Origin: JBGSYJ01 sp041748075
Lineage (GTDB): Bacteria; Acidobacteriota; Thermoanaerobaculia; Gp7-AA8
Direction of reading: 5' to 3'
Assembly: GCA_041748075.1 (NCBI GenBank)
Contig: JBGTDX010000141.1
Location: 1-37,900, forward strand
DNA: 37,900 bases
Translations under genes and position numbers: made by a program
In this document: piece by piece, positions 21,667 through 30,217 of the stretch
Layout: every line of letters starts with the position of its first letter
Position numbering within the stretch: position 1 is the first letter of the stretch
The notes under the pieces: generated by a model
Databases searched by the model: none
Seen by the model: the letters and a program-made list of their open reading frames with translations, nothing else
What the model was told of the DNA's origin: nothing

Positions 21667-24360
21667 TCACCGGAAGTCGGTGACGAGGATGAAATCAGCG
21701 CGGTCTTCCGTGCGGACCACGAGCAGCCGTCCATCCGGCATCCAGGCGAATGACCGAATTCCGCCGGAAGTGAATCTTGTGAGCTGCACAGGCTCGCCGC
21801 CAGAGAGCGGCCGGCGGAAAAGGTTCGGAACACCATCGGTCATAACGGCGAGGGTGAGATCGCCGTCAGGAGTCCATTCCACCCCCCGTTCTAGCGATGC
21901 CTGTTCCCGGATCAGCGGCTCGCCTCCCTCGAGCGGATCAACGCGAAAAAACAGCGCCGTCGTCTCGGTGGCCGTGGACCAGTGAAAGTATGCGATGAGC
22001 TTCGAGTCGGGTGAAATCGCGAAATCGCCGCTCGTCCGTTCAGCGATCCTGACCGGAGCGCCTCCTGACCGGCTCATTCTCCAAAGCCCGTCATTTGAGA
22101 CGTACACGATTGTTCCGCCGTCAGAGGTGAAAGCCGGTGCGAATTCGCTTTCCCCTCTAGTCAGCTGTGTCCGCGATGACCCGTCAGCGCCGATCGAGAA
22201 AATGTGTGCGCTTTCGGCGTCGGTTCCCGACGAGAAAACAACGCTCTTTCCGTCAGCGGCGATGGATGAATCGAAGCTCATGTCGTCGTTCGTGAGCATA
22301 CGCAGCGGCGCATCAATCGACTCCATGATCCCGACGTTGGAGAACCCGGTGCCGTTGATGTCAACCACGATTGCGCCGGTTCGGGAGGCGCTGACGTGCC
22401 CGACGTTCTGATCTTTCAGGGCAGGGAGAAGTTCTCCCTCCATGCTTCCCGACGGATCGACGACCGCCAGCCGTCCGATGAAATCGGAATGGACGAGCCC
22501 CATGGTCCCTCCGTCCTGTGCCAAAGAGAGCTGAACGTACGAGTTCAGATCATTGGTGACGCGAACCGGCTCGCCGTCGGGCAGCGGCTGGAGCCACACC
22601 TGTACGGCTCCAGCTTCCTTCGGGAGCGCCGCCATCAGAAGCCCGGCTGAATCCGGCAGAAACGCCATCGACGCGATCCACCACCACTTCTTCGTGCCGA
22701 TCTCATGCTGTTCGCCTGTCGCGACGTCGATCTCGACCGGGATGACCGCCCCTCCACTGGGAGGAAGCTGGACAGGAACGACGATACTCCTGCCGTGGGA
22801 CGACCATAAGGGATCACCCGGATTGCCGAAACGTCGGAATGTCGCAAGCTTCCGCTCGCTCGAACCATCTGCGTTCGCAATCATCAGGTAGTTCTCATTG
22901 AGGTGGGGTGCTCCGCGGCCGAACGCGATCTGGTTCCCGTCCGGAGAGAATGCCACCGCCGTGTCGACGTCGAAAGCGATTTTGCGCGGAGTTCCTCCGA
23001 ATGCCGGGACCTGATACGTCGAGGAATACCCAGCGGCGCCGTCCGGATGCGAGTAGTACAGATAGCTCCCGTCAGGCGTGAACCGGAGGTTCGAGATTCT
23101 CGCGCGGGAATGTGCGATCACCGGGACATCGCTTCCGGTGGCGATCTGGCGGACGAAGAGACCGTATCCCGGCTGCGCTGTCCGGCTGACATGAGCGACG
23201 TATTTTCCGTCCGGAGAAATGATCGCGGAGTCCACCGCGCCCGAGGTGGTGATGCGTTTGAACTTCATCGACGCAAACGAGCCGGCGCGCGGTTGTCGCG
23301 ACTCCCGCCATTGGTACACCGCGAATCCGACAGCAGCAAAGGTCACGAGGAGCGCGACGATCGATACGAGGAGCAGTGTTCTGCGGCTCGCCCGCGGTTC
23401 AACTGTTTCGCCGGAGATTGAACCTGATGTTTTCGACGAGCCCGAGATCGACAGCTCTTCGTACTCATCGGCGATCTCCCGCAGCTCGATCGCGAGATCC
23501 TTCATCGAATGGAAGCGCTTTTCGGGATCCTTCGCGAGGCATCGCCGGATCAGACGGCGGAGCTCGGCGGGAACCTCAGGGTTGACCTCGTCGACCGGCT
23601 GCGGCTTGTCGTGAAGGATCTTGTGCATCACGTCGACGTCGGAGTCCGCGTCGAAGGGCCGCTGACGTGTGGCCGCCTCGTAGATGATTGCGCCGAACGA
23701 GAAGATGTCCGAGCGATGGTCGACATTTTTCCCCTGGACCTGCTCGGGCGACATATATGCGATCGTTCCGAGGATCGCACCTTCTCGCGTGTGATCGCGG
23801 ACCGCGGTGGGATCGTTGCTCTCCGCGCCGATCGGTTTTCGCGCGGTCAGCTTTGCGAGACCGAAGTCGAGCACCTTCGCGAAGCCGTCCGTGCTGATCA
23901 TCACGTTTTCGGGCTTGAGGTCGCGATGCACGATTCCCGCCCCGTGCGCTTTCGCCAGCCCCTCGGCCGCCTGCGAGAGATAGCCGATGAGCGTACGGAG
24001 ATCGGTGTTCTCTGAATGGATCTTCCGTTTCAGTGTCGAACCCTCGACGAGCTCCATCGCGATGTAGTGAATCCGTTCGGTGCCAATGTCTCCGGCGTCG
24101 TCCGCAAGCGGGATGTCCGCTTCGCCAATCTCGTGGATGGTGACGATGTGCGGATGATTGAGCGAAGAGGCGGAGCGCGCTTCCTGAACGAACCTCCGCA
24201 GCCGCTCATCGTTCTTCACAACCTCGTGGGGGAGGATCTTCAGCGCGATCGTCCGCTCGAGCGTCGTGTCGTACGCCTTGTAGACCTCTCCCATCCCACC
24301 GGAGCCGAGTGGTCCGATGATCCGGTAATGTGACACTGCGGTGCCTGGATCGATCGGCAT
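21667..24360 (-). CDS. Transmembrane Ser/Thr kinase with C-terminal beta-propeller
   Basis: This 897-residue protein begins with a complete kinase domain: GSGGMGEVYKA, ALKIL with Lys41, HRDLKPEN with Asp147, DFG at 165-167 and AYMSPEQVQG. A Ser/Gly/Glu linker (about 300-325) leads to one membrane helix at about 327-350 (RTLLLVSIVALLVTFAAVGFAV). The remaining 540 residues are outside the cytoplasm and consist of TolB/PD40-type beta-propeller blades, with repeated IISPDGKYVAHVS, LRFTPDGSYLYY, VAFSPDGNQIAF and FTSDGGTIVYVS. The propeller probably senses a periplasmic ligand or protein. It differs from the two soluble TolB/TPR kinases in this window. The next gene upstream, on the same strand, is the TonB-dependent receptor. 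Confidence 0.93.
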   Translation of the reverse strand: MPIDPGTAVSHYRIIGPLGSGGMGEVYKAYDTTLERTIALKILPHEVVKNDERLRRFVQEARSASSLNHPHIVTIHEIGEADIPLADDAGDIGTERIHYIAMELVEGSTLKRKIHSENTDLRTLIGYLSQAAEGLAKAHGAGIVHRDLKPENVMISTDGFAKVLDFGLAKLTARKPIGAESNDPTAVRDHTREGAILGTIAYMSPEQVQGKNVDHRSDIFSFGAIIYEAATRQRPFDADSDVDVMHKILHDKPQPVDEVNPEVPAELRRLIRRCLAKDPEKRFHSMKDLAIELREIADEYEELSISGSSKTSGSISGETVEPRASRRTLLLVSIVALLVTFAAVGFAVYQWRESRQPRAGSFASMKFKRITTSGAVDSAIISPDGKYVAHVSRTAQPGYGLFVRQIATGSDVPVIAHSRARISNLRFTPDGSYLYYSHPDGAAGYSSTYQVPAFGGTPRKIAFDVDTAVAFSPDGNQIAFGRGAPHLNENYLMIANADGSSERKLATFRRFGNPGDPLWSSHGRSIVVPVQLPPSGGAVIPVEIDVATGEQHEIGTKKWWWIASMAFLPDSAGLLMAALPKEAGAVQVWLQPLPDGEPVRVTNDLNSYVQLSLAQDGGTMGLVHSDFIGRLAVVDPSGSMEGELLPALKDQNVGHVSASRTGAIVVDINGTGFSNVGIMESIDAPLRMLTNDDMSFDSSIAADGKSVVFSSGTDAESAHIFSIGADGSSRTQLTRGESEFAPAFTSDGGTIVYVSNDGLWRMSRSGGAPVRIAERTSGDFAISPDSKLIAYFHWSTATETTALFFRVDPLEGGEPLIREQASLERGVEWTPDGDLTLAVMTDGVPNLFRRPLSGGEPVQLTRFTSGGIRSFAWMPDGRLLVVRTEDRADFILVTDFR

Positions 24361-24524
24361 TTCTCAGTCGTCCCCGTGATATGAGTTCGCTCCATTGTAG
24401 GATGATCCTGATCGAAGCCGGCTGCCCTGGAGCACCACCCGCGCTGGAATTCGGTGGGCGACGAGCCGGAATCTGCCTCACAGAGTGCTGGATGTCCGGA
24501 AGGCTACTCCCCTCGGAGAGAGGG

Positions 24525-24559
24525 AAAAGGAAAGGGCTTCCACGGGGGAAGCCCTTTCC
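24525..24559 (-). terminator. Intrinsic terminator after the TonB-dependent receptor
   Basis: A perfect 13-bp stem GGAAAGGGCTTCC/GGAAGCCCTTTCC with a 5-nt loop is followed on the minus strand by TTTT (24528-24525). It starts 15 bp after the receptor stop, so transcription of the receptor probably ends before the kinase gene. Confidence 0.88.
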
Positions 24560-24574
24560 GATGGGAACTCGAGC

Positions 24575-27481
24575 TCAGTACCGGAGGCGGAGGCCCAACT
24601 GGATCAGACGCTGCTCACCCTGCAGCGGATCGCCCGCGAAGACCGTGGGCTGCTCGAAGTTGTTCGCCAGGCGATTCCCGACGAACCGCGCTGGATTCTT
24701 TTCGTCGAACAGGTTGAATACTTCGGCGATCAGTTCGACCCCGAATTCACCGGGCAGAGGGAACTCTTTAGCGATCCGGACGTCGACCTGCGAAAACGAG
24801 GAGCCTCGGCGATGGTTCACGTGAGGTACATCGCTCGGAAGATCGAATGCGTAGCCGTCTGCATTGATATCCGTTCCGGACCATTCCGTGTAAGGAAATC
24901 CTGAGCGATAGCGAAGTACACCGGCCAGGTTGATGTCCCAGAGAGTTCTGTAGACGGCGCTCAGGGTCACCCGATGACGCGCATCCGTGTTGAGCGGGCC
25001 AAAGCATCTGCTGCAGTTCGGATTGAGGGGATCGACGGACTGATCTCCCACGCCCCCCAGATCGGGCTGGTGACCCGCAGCCGTGATTCGGAACTCGTCC
25101 GCACCCCCCAGAATGTTCCCAGTAGCCTCCGAGTAGGTGTAGAAGCCCTGAAGCTCGAGTGCCGATCCGGCACGGGCGCGAAGTCCGAGATTGATTCCGT
25201 CGTAGTCGGCTTCCCCGTCTCCCGACCAGATCCGGAAATTTCCGAACTGCGGGAACCGCCGCGGTTCACCCGGATCGATCCGGCCGTTGCCGTTGACGTC
25301 GATCTGCGGGTTTGCGCGGAAGCGGAACGGAATGTCGCGGTACCGGATGCTCACGAAATCGAGCGTCACGCCCAGCCAGTTCGTCAGCTCGGTCGAATAG
25401 CCCAGAGATGCCTGACTCGCGCGCGGAGTTGCAAGGCTTGGCGAGGCCACATCGTTCGGCGGGAAGACTGAAGAGGCAGGCAACTGATTCGGAGGCAGCG
25501 GCTGGCCCGGACGCCAGAGGCTTCCATCGGGATTTTTGGCACCGGCGGCATCGACGTGGAGATAGGCCAGCCCGTAATTCGACTGCACGGCGGCCGACGG
25601 GAACAGAATCGTCGCGTTCGTGTAAGGGAAGTCGTGATAGATCCCCCAGCCGCCCCGGATGATGTGTCTCGCGGTTCCGAGGGGATCGAACGTGAAGCCG
25701 ATTCTCGGACCCCAGTTGTCGTCGTCGTTCGAGAGCCTTCCACCCCTGCCACCCGCGAAATCTCTCAGGTAAGGTTCGTTGAACGCCGTCTGCGTCGAGA
25801 GCACCTGCCAGATCGGGTTGGATCTCTGATCGAGATCGAACCCGTCCCAGTAGTCGTAACGGAGCCCGAGGTTGAAGGTGAGCCTGTCGGTCACCGACCA
25901 GTCGTCCTGCAGGTAGATGCTGTACTGATCGACGGGAGTATCGAATAGGAATGCTCCACCGAAGACCAGGATCTGTCTGGCCCCCGACTCGATGCTGTTG
26001 CCGACGAATGTGTACTGGCCCGAAGTGCCGGCTGAGAACGCTCCTCCGAGGGTCGGCTCATGGATGTAGTTGAATCCGGTTTTGAAATCGTGGCGGCGGT
26101 TTGCAAACGTAGTCGAGAAACTGAAATCGTCCTTGAACTGATACTTCGTCTGGAGGGTCTGCTGGGGAGTATTGACATTCTGTCCAGCAGTCACGCCGTT
26201 GGCGAAGATCAGCGTCGGCGAATCCGTCAGTGCGAGGATGTTGTTCTCGAAATCGCTCCACTGCACGATGAGCTCATTGAACATGTTCGAACCGATCTGG
26301 GCCTGATGTCCCACGAGCGCGGAGTAGTAGTCGCTGTTGATGGTGCCCAGGTTGTCAGGTGTCGAAAGCGGACTGGCGGAGTAGACGTCGCTGTACTTCT
26401 GATAGCCGCCGCGAACCTGAAGGAACTGGCTGGAGGTCAGATCCACGGTCATCTTTCCTGTCACCAGAACGTCCTCATAGGGGATCGGAAAAGACTGTCC
26501 GTCGAGCTGTGGAAAGATTCCCCTGGTATTCACAGCGAACTGCGTATCTCGATCCGTGTTCTCGAACGTCAGAAAGTAGTGAGCCTTGTCGCGCGCGAGC
26601 GGACCGCCTATGGACAGTCCGTATTGCTGACGTTCGTAAGGCTGTTTGTCGCGGTTGAGGCGACGTTCAGTTTCCGTCTTGGAATTGAGGCTCTCATCGC
26701 GGAAGAAACCGTAAATGCTGCCGCTCAGATCGTTCGTGCCTGTCTTTGTGACCACCGACAGGACTCCGCCGGTGGAGCGACCGAACTCAGCCTTGTATTG
26801 CTGGGTCTGGATTTTGAACTCCTGGACGGCTTCGAGGTTGTAGTTCTGCAGCGCCCCGCCGATCGTGTCGTCGGTATTGTCCCCGCCATCGATGGTGTAG
26901 TTGACGTTCCGGCCGATGCCTCCGTTGAGAGCGACGACCAGCTGGCCCGGTTTGGTCGGGTCGGGGTTGACGCCGAGCGAGGTGCCCGGCGCGAGTGAGG
27001 CGAGGTTCGCAAATTGCCGGCCGTTGAGCGGCAGGTTCTCGAGCTCCTGCTGGCTGACTACGGTTCCGATCGCGGGCGAGGCCGAAATCAACGGCGCGTC
27101 GGCCGTGACGATGATCGAGTCCTGCACCGCTGCTGGCTGGAGAGTGATGTCGAGAGTCCGGGTCGTGGCGATGTTCAGAGTCACCTGCTGGATCGTGACC
27201 GCGCCAAAGCCCTCGAGCCCGCCCGTAACGCTGTAAGTTCCCGCGGGCAGCACTGCGAATCGGTACGTTCCGTCGCTGGAGCTCACGGTCGATCGGCTCA
27301 CTCCCGTGGCGTCGTTCGTCGCCGTCACTGTCACGCCCGGCAAATTTCCCCCGCCGCTGTCCGCAACACGGCCCATGAGCGTTGCGCCGGACGTCTGGGC
27401 TTGAAGCGGCAGAGTGCAGAACAGTGTCAGGATCATGAGTACTGCAAAAATCGAACGGGGAAGAATGGACTGGCTTTTCAT
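24575..27481 (-). CDS. Oar-like TonB-dependent receptor
   Basis: The start at ATG 27481 (MKSQSILPRSIF) has GGAGG seven bases upstream. A Sec signal peptide (FAVLMILTLFCTLPLQAQ) precedes a carboxypeptidase-regulatory-like Ig fold (GATLMGRVADSGGGNLPGVTVTATN... DGTYRFAVLPAGTYSVTGGLEGF, about 23-110). The plug domain follows (QQELENLPLNGRQFANLASLAPG; NVNYTIDGGDNTD; VQEFKIQTQQYKAEFGRSTGGVLSVVTKTGTN) and then a long beta-barrel ending in LGLRLRY with a C-terminal aromatic residue. At 968 residues it has the usual size. These Oar/SusC-related receptors are very abundant in Acidobacteriota and import or bind polymers or chelates; the ligand is unknown. No SusD or other uptake gene is adjacent; the third kinase lies downstream. 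Confidence 0.93.
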   Translation of the reverse strand: MKSQSILPRSIFAVLMILTLFCTLPLQAQTSGATLMGRVADSGGGNLPGVTVTATNDATGVSRSTVSSSDGTYRFAVLPAGTYSVTGGLEGFGAVTIQQVTLNIATTRTLDITLQPAAVQDSIIVTADAPLISASPAIGTVVSQQELENLPLNGRQFANLASLAPGTSLGVNPDPTKPGQLVVALNGGIGRNVNYTIDGGDNTDDTIGGALQNYNLEAVQEFKIQTQQYKAEFGRSTGGVLSVVTKTGTNDLSGSIYGFFRDESLNSKTETERRLNRDKQPYERQQYGLSIGGPLARDKAHYFLTFENTDRDTQFAVNTRGIFPQLDGQSFPIPYEDVLVTGKMTVDLTSSQFLQVRGGYQKYSDVYSASPLSTPDNLGTINSDYYSALVGHQAQIGSNMFNELIVQWSDFENNILALTDSPTLIFANGVTAGQNVNTPQQTLQTKYQFKDDFSFSTTFANRRHDFKTGFNYIHEPTLGGAFSAGTSGQYTFVGNSIESGARQILVFGGAFLFDTPVDQYSIYLQDDWSVTDRLTFNLGLRYDYWDGFDLDQRSNPIWQVLSTQTAFNEPYLRDFAGGRGGRLSNDDDNWGPRIGFTFDPLGTARHIIRGGWGIYHDFPYTNATILFPSAAVQSNYGLAYLHVDAAGAKNPDGSLWRPGQPLPPNQLPASSVFPPNDVASPSLATPRASQASLGYSTELTNWLGVTLDFVSIRYRDIPFRFRANPQIDVNGNGRIDPGEPRRFPQFGNFRIWSGDGEADYDGINLGLRARAGSALELQGFYTYSEATGNILGGADEFRITAAGHQPDLGGVGDQSVDPLNPNCSRCFGPLNTDARHRVTLSAVYRTLWDINLAGVLRYRSGFPYTEWSGTDINADGYAFDLPSDVPHVNHRRGSSFSQVDVRIAKEFPLPGEFGVELIAEVFNLFDEKNPARFVGNRLANNFEQPTVFAGDPLQGEQRLIQLGLRLRY

Positions 27482-27873
27482 ACACGCCTCCTCATGAATT
27501 TCAACGAAATTACGCCTGATCCACGACGAAAGAGGAAAGACGAAAGGACTACGCAACGGGCGGGGTGCCCGTAGTTCCAAGCGACATGGACGTTGTATCT
27601 CACACCGACCTGAGTGAAGCTGATTGTCCGCCCGGTTTGTAGAAAATGCAAGATGGATTCGAGAGGGGGAGCTTCAGTCACCGGGCCGTGTAAACAAATC
27701 GAGTCGATCTCATTGTATTGATTGGCAATCTCGGACGGTCCAGGGAATCCGAGCAGCGGTTTTCGCGGGGGGCTATTCTGGATCGTTCTCCGCTCAAGTG
27801 CTCGAACTCTGACTGAAACTCCGACCTCAAGGGTCCCTCTGCACATGCGCGGATGCATGAGATCATGCCGGAC
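27482..27873. other. Intergenic region between receptor and metal-efflux cluster
   Basis: About 390 bp between divergent genes. It must hold the promoters of the TonB-dependent receptor (left) and of the cupin lipoprotein (right), but I could not pick convincing boxes. Dispersed repeat copy B occupies 27753-27834. The open frames here are not supported by composition or ribosome-binding sites. Confidence 0.5.
27753..27834. repeat. Dispersed repeat, copy B
   Basis: Second copy of the unit at 21458-21540, in the same orientation and about 6.3 kb away, with scattered substitutions (TATTCTGGATCGTTCTCCGC against CATTCTGGATCGTACCCCGC). It lies just upstream of the cupin lipoprotein gene. Confidence 0.75.
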
Positions 27874-28257
27874 ATGCAACGTCTCGCTTCGACCGGCACC
27901 ATCGCGCTGCTCGCTGCCCTTTCCCTTGCAGGAGGCTGCGCGACGCGGCCATCGCTTCCGGACCCGCTCGCGGCGGGATGGGACGGCGTTCCCGTATGTG
28001 AGCGGCTGCACGACGATCCGGCCCACAGAATTCTGCGGTGCACGTTCGCACCGTCAGTCGGACACGAACGCCACTTTCACGACCGCCATTTCGGATACGC
28101 AATCTCCGGCGGCCGCATGCGGATCACCGATTCGAACGGCACACGGGAAGTCGATCTCGCCACGGGAAGCTCCTTCTCGAGCGACGGCGTCGCGTGGCAC
28201 GAGGTGGTCAACATCGGCGATACCACGGTGGTGTATCTGATCATCGAGCCGAAATGA
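27874..28257 (+). CDS. Cupin-domain lipoprotein
   Basis: Three in-frame ATGs are available (27853, 27865, 27874). I take the third because it gives a compact lipoprotein signal: MQRLAST, a hydrophobic core and LSLAGGC as lipobox. The mature 105 residues form a small cupin barrel: VCERLHDDPAHRILRCTFAPSVGHERHFHDRHFGYAISGGRMRITD, then VDLATGSSFSSDGVAWHEVVNIGDT. HERHFHDRH and the WHEV His are likely metal ligands, since cupins bind a divalent metal through His and Glu residues. The protein should sit in the periplasm. It stands next to genes for His-rich exported proteins and a metal efflux pump, so a metal-binding role is plausible but unproven. Confidence 0.8.
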   Translation: MQRLASTGTIALLAALSLAGGCATRPSLPDPLAAGWDGVPVCERLHDDPAHRILRCTFAPSVGHERHFHDRHFGYAISGGRMRITDSNGTREVDLATGSSFSSDGVAWHEVVNIGDTTVVYLIIEPK

Positions 28258-28311
28258 CGCTCGGCGGCGTCCGCTTGCAGCATCCCGGTGGGTCTGAGAG
28301 AATCCACGCCG

Positions 28312-28665
28312 GTGAAAAGGCTCCGCGCTTTACTCGTTGCCGCGCTGGTCGTGGTATGGATGGCTCCGGATGCCACTGCAATGGCGATCGGAGTCCATCT
28401 GCTCGTCGCGGATCACCACCATTCGGATCGCGGAAGCACAGACGGTCATCACGAGACGAATCCGCGCGTTGAAACTTCCCACACGCACGAGCTCGCGCAG
28501 ACGGTATGCAGCCAGGCCGGACGTCACGACGCCTCGACCCTGCCGACACCCGCAGCGAGCGAGCTGATCGCCGTCTCCTCCGAGCTCAGTCTGTACTCCG
28601 TCGACAGCACCACGCCCTCTCCACCCGTCCCTCTTTTTCTTTCCCACTGTTCGCTGCTGATCTGA
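28312..28665 (+). CDS. His-rich exported protein upstream of metal efflux genes
   Basis: GTG 28312 (VKRLRALLVAAL) is taken as start; GTG 28288 is an alternative. A signal peptide (LRALLVAALVVVWMAPDATA) is followed by a mature part rich in His (VADHHHSD, GHHETN, ETSHTHEL) and with Cys in VCSQAGRH and SHCSLLI. Such sequences bind soft or borderline metals. The family resembles small His-rich proteins encoded just before CusCBA/CzcCBA-type efflux genes. Its stop codon abuts a 9-bp inverted repeat that includes the ribosome-binding site of the next gene, so its translation may control the outer-membrane component. The exact boundary of the signal peptide is uncertain. Confidence 0.72.
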   Translation: MKRLRALLVAALVVVWMAPDATAMAIGVHLLVADHHHSDRGSTDGHHETNPRVETSHTHELAQTVCSQAGRHDASTLPTPAASELIAVSSELSLYSVDSTTPSPPVPLFLSHCSLLI

Positions 28666-28723
28666 TCCTTCACAGGAGATGTTCCGAGCTCGCCCGAGCT
28701 CAGTGATCTCACTTGTGAAGGAG
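28666..28723 (+). promoter_or_regulatory. Inverted repeat that sequesters a ribosome-binding site
   Basis: TCCTTCACA (28666-28674) and TGTGAAGGA (28715-28723) pair perfectly over 9 bp. The second arm contains most of the AAGGAG ribosome-binding site of the efflux gene at 28734. Nested inside is a 6-bp hairpin GAGCTC-GCCC-GAGCTC. The first arm begins directly after the stop codon of the His-rich gene, so a terminating ribosome would melt the structure. This suggests translational coupling or a switch. Confidence 0.6.
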
Positions 28724-28733
28724 ATTGGCTGCA

Positions 28734-29936
28734 ATGAAACGACTTTTTCTGATGGCTGCAGTGTCGGCCGTTGCTTCCCTCGCAGCACTGGCACAGACAG
28801 TCATTACGGAGCAGGACTTCGTATCCGTGCTCGACGAGTCGCATCCCGCCGTCGTCGCGGTCGCGGAAGATGCGGCTCTTGCGCGCGCAGCGCTCATGGA
28901 CGTCCGCGCGTTCGACAATCCCGTCGTCGGAATCACTCGGGAAGAGCCGGGGAGCTCCATCCGTCAGACCGATCTGACCCTCTCCTGGCAGCTGCCCCAC
29001 GCGAACCGTGCGCTGCGTGTCGAAGTAGCAGAGAGGGAACTGGAAGCAGCAGAGGCTCGCCTCGAGCACGCCTTGCGCGGTCTCCGCCTCGAGGCACGAG
29101 CGTCGTACGCTGCGTGGGCGATCGCTGCCGAAACCCGTGAGCGGTTCACGCTGCAACGCGAGCGCATCAACGCGCTCGTCGCCCGCGAGCGGCTTCGCGC
29201 CGATCGCGGCGAGTCGTCAGGACTCGAGCTTCACCGCCTCACGCTGGCTGCAAGCTCTCTTCGTGCCGAAGAGGCACTCGCCGGCGCTGACGAAACCACT
29301 GCCCGGGGATTCGCGCGAGCCTGGAATCCGGGAATGCCAGCCGATGCGCGCCCGGCTCTTCCGCCGCTGCCGGAGTTTCCGACGGGCGGGGAAGGACACC
29401 CGCTCATTCGCGCGGCCGAAGCCGACGTCGACGCGGCCGAGGCTTCGCAGGATGCAGCGGCGCGTTACCTCCGTTCGCCCGAGCTCATGGCCGGATGGCA
29501 GCGGCAGGAAGCAGCCGAGGAGTCGGTTTCAGGTCCTCTCTTCGGGGTCTATTGGCAGGTCCCACTGTTCAGAAGAAATCAGGTCGAGAAGGCCGGTGCC
29601 CGGGCGCAGCTCGACGCGGCACGGGGCAGGCTGGAACAGACGCGACGCGAGATCGACGCGCAACAGCGCGCAGCGCTCGACTCGTATCAGGCGCTCGCCG
29701 CGAGCGTGCGGGAGATCGAGACGCAATCAGCCACGACTGAGCAGATGCTGCGTGGTGCCGAGGCCTCATTCCTGCTCGGAGAAACATCGCTGACCGATCT
29801 GCTCGAGACGTGGCGTTCGGCAATCGAGGCCGAACGCGCACGGCTGGATCTGCATCGGGCTTCCCTGCGTGCACTCCACGATCTCGAGCGCGTGACCATT
29901 CGTAACAACCAGAACGAAGAGGAGATGCAACCGTGA
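28734..29936 (+). CDS. Outer-membrane efflux protein (TolC/CzcC/CusC type)
   Basis: The ATG at 28734 is preferred over the upstream TTG 28725, because AAGGAGA lies nine bases before it. A signal peptide (MKRLFLMAAVSAVASLAALAQ) leads to a 400-residue precursor with the two long helical repeats of OEP proteins (LPHANRALRVEVAERELEAAEARLEHALRGLRLEARASYAAW and VEKAGARAQLDAARGRLEQTRREIDAQQRAALDSYQAL). It would form a trimeric outer-membrane channel joined to the adaptor and pump encoded downstream. Its stop overlaps the GTG of the next gene (CCGTGA). The ribosome-binding site lies in an inverted repeat, as described separately. Confidence 0.9.
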   Translation: MKRLFLMAAVSAVASLAALAQTVITEQDFVSVLDESHPAVVAVAEDAALARAALMDVRAFDNPVVGITREEPGSSIRQTDLTLSWQLPHANRALRVEVAERELEAAEARLEHALRGLRLEARASYAAWAIAAETRERFTLQRERINALVARERLRADRGESSGLELHRLTLAASSLRAEEALAGADETTARGFARAWNPGMPADARPALPPLPEFPTGGEGHPLIRAAEADVDAAEASQDAAARYLRSPELMAGWQRQEAAEESVSGPLFGVYWQVPLFRRNQVEKAGARAQLDAARGRLEQTRREIDAQQRAALDSYQALAASVREIETQSATTEQMLRGAEASFLLGETSLTDLLETWRSAIEAERARLDLHRASLRALHDLERVTIRNNQNEEEMQP

Positions 29937-30217
29937 AAATCAACAACTTGCTCATCATGATCGCAATCGTCGCGGCCCTTTCAGGTTGCAGCGAACGGGA
30001 AACCGACACAGCGTCTCCCGCAAGTGCCGAAGCGCCTGCTGTTGCAACCGATACGGGAGCGGTGGCCTTCGAGCCGGCTTATCCGGAGGACGTGAGCACG
30101 GAGACTCTGAGCGCCGACGATACCGCGCAGCAGGAGATCCACACGCACGGAGATGGTGATGATGCGCACGCGCACGACGCAGAGACGAAAGCAGAAGACC
30201 ATGGCCATCCGCACTGA
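29933..30217 (+). CDS. Small His-rich lipoprotein in the metal efflux operon
   Basis: A GTG start overlaps the previous stop (4 bp). The 94-residue precursor has a lipoprotein signal (KINNLLIMIAIVAALSGC) and an acidic, Thr/Ala-rich mature region, ending in HTHGDGDDAHAHDAET and EDHGHPH. The C-terminal cluster of about seven His with Asp and Glu is a likely metal-binding tail. It may deliver or buffer periplasmic metal for the pump, like other His-rich periplasmic partners of RND heavy-metal systems. Its end overlaps the adaptor start by 17 bp, a sign of tight translational linkage. Confidence 0.72.
   Translation: MKINNLLIMIAIVAALSGCSERETDTASPASAEAPAVATDTGAVAFEPAYPEDVSTETLSADDTAQQEIHTHGDGDDAHAHDAETKAEDHGHPH

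Noticed and set aside
28666..28723. Riboswitch in front of the outer-membrane efflux gene
   Set aside because: The structure is a simple inverted repeat with one nested hairpin, with no aptamer core that I recognise.
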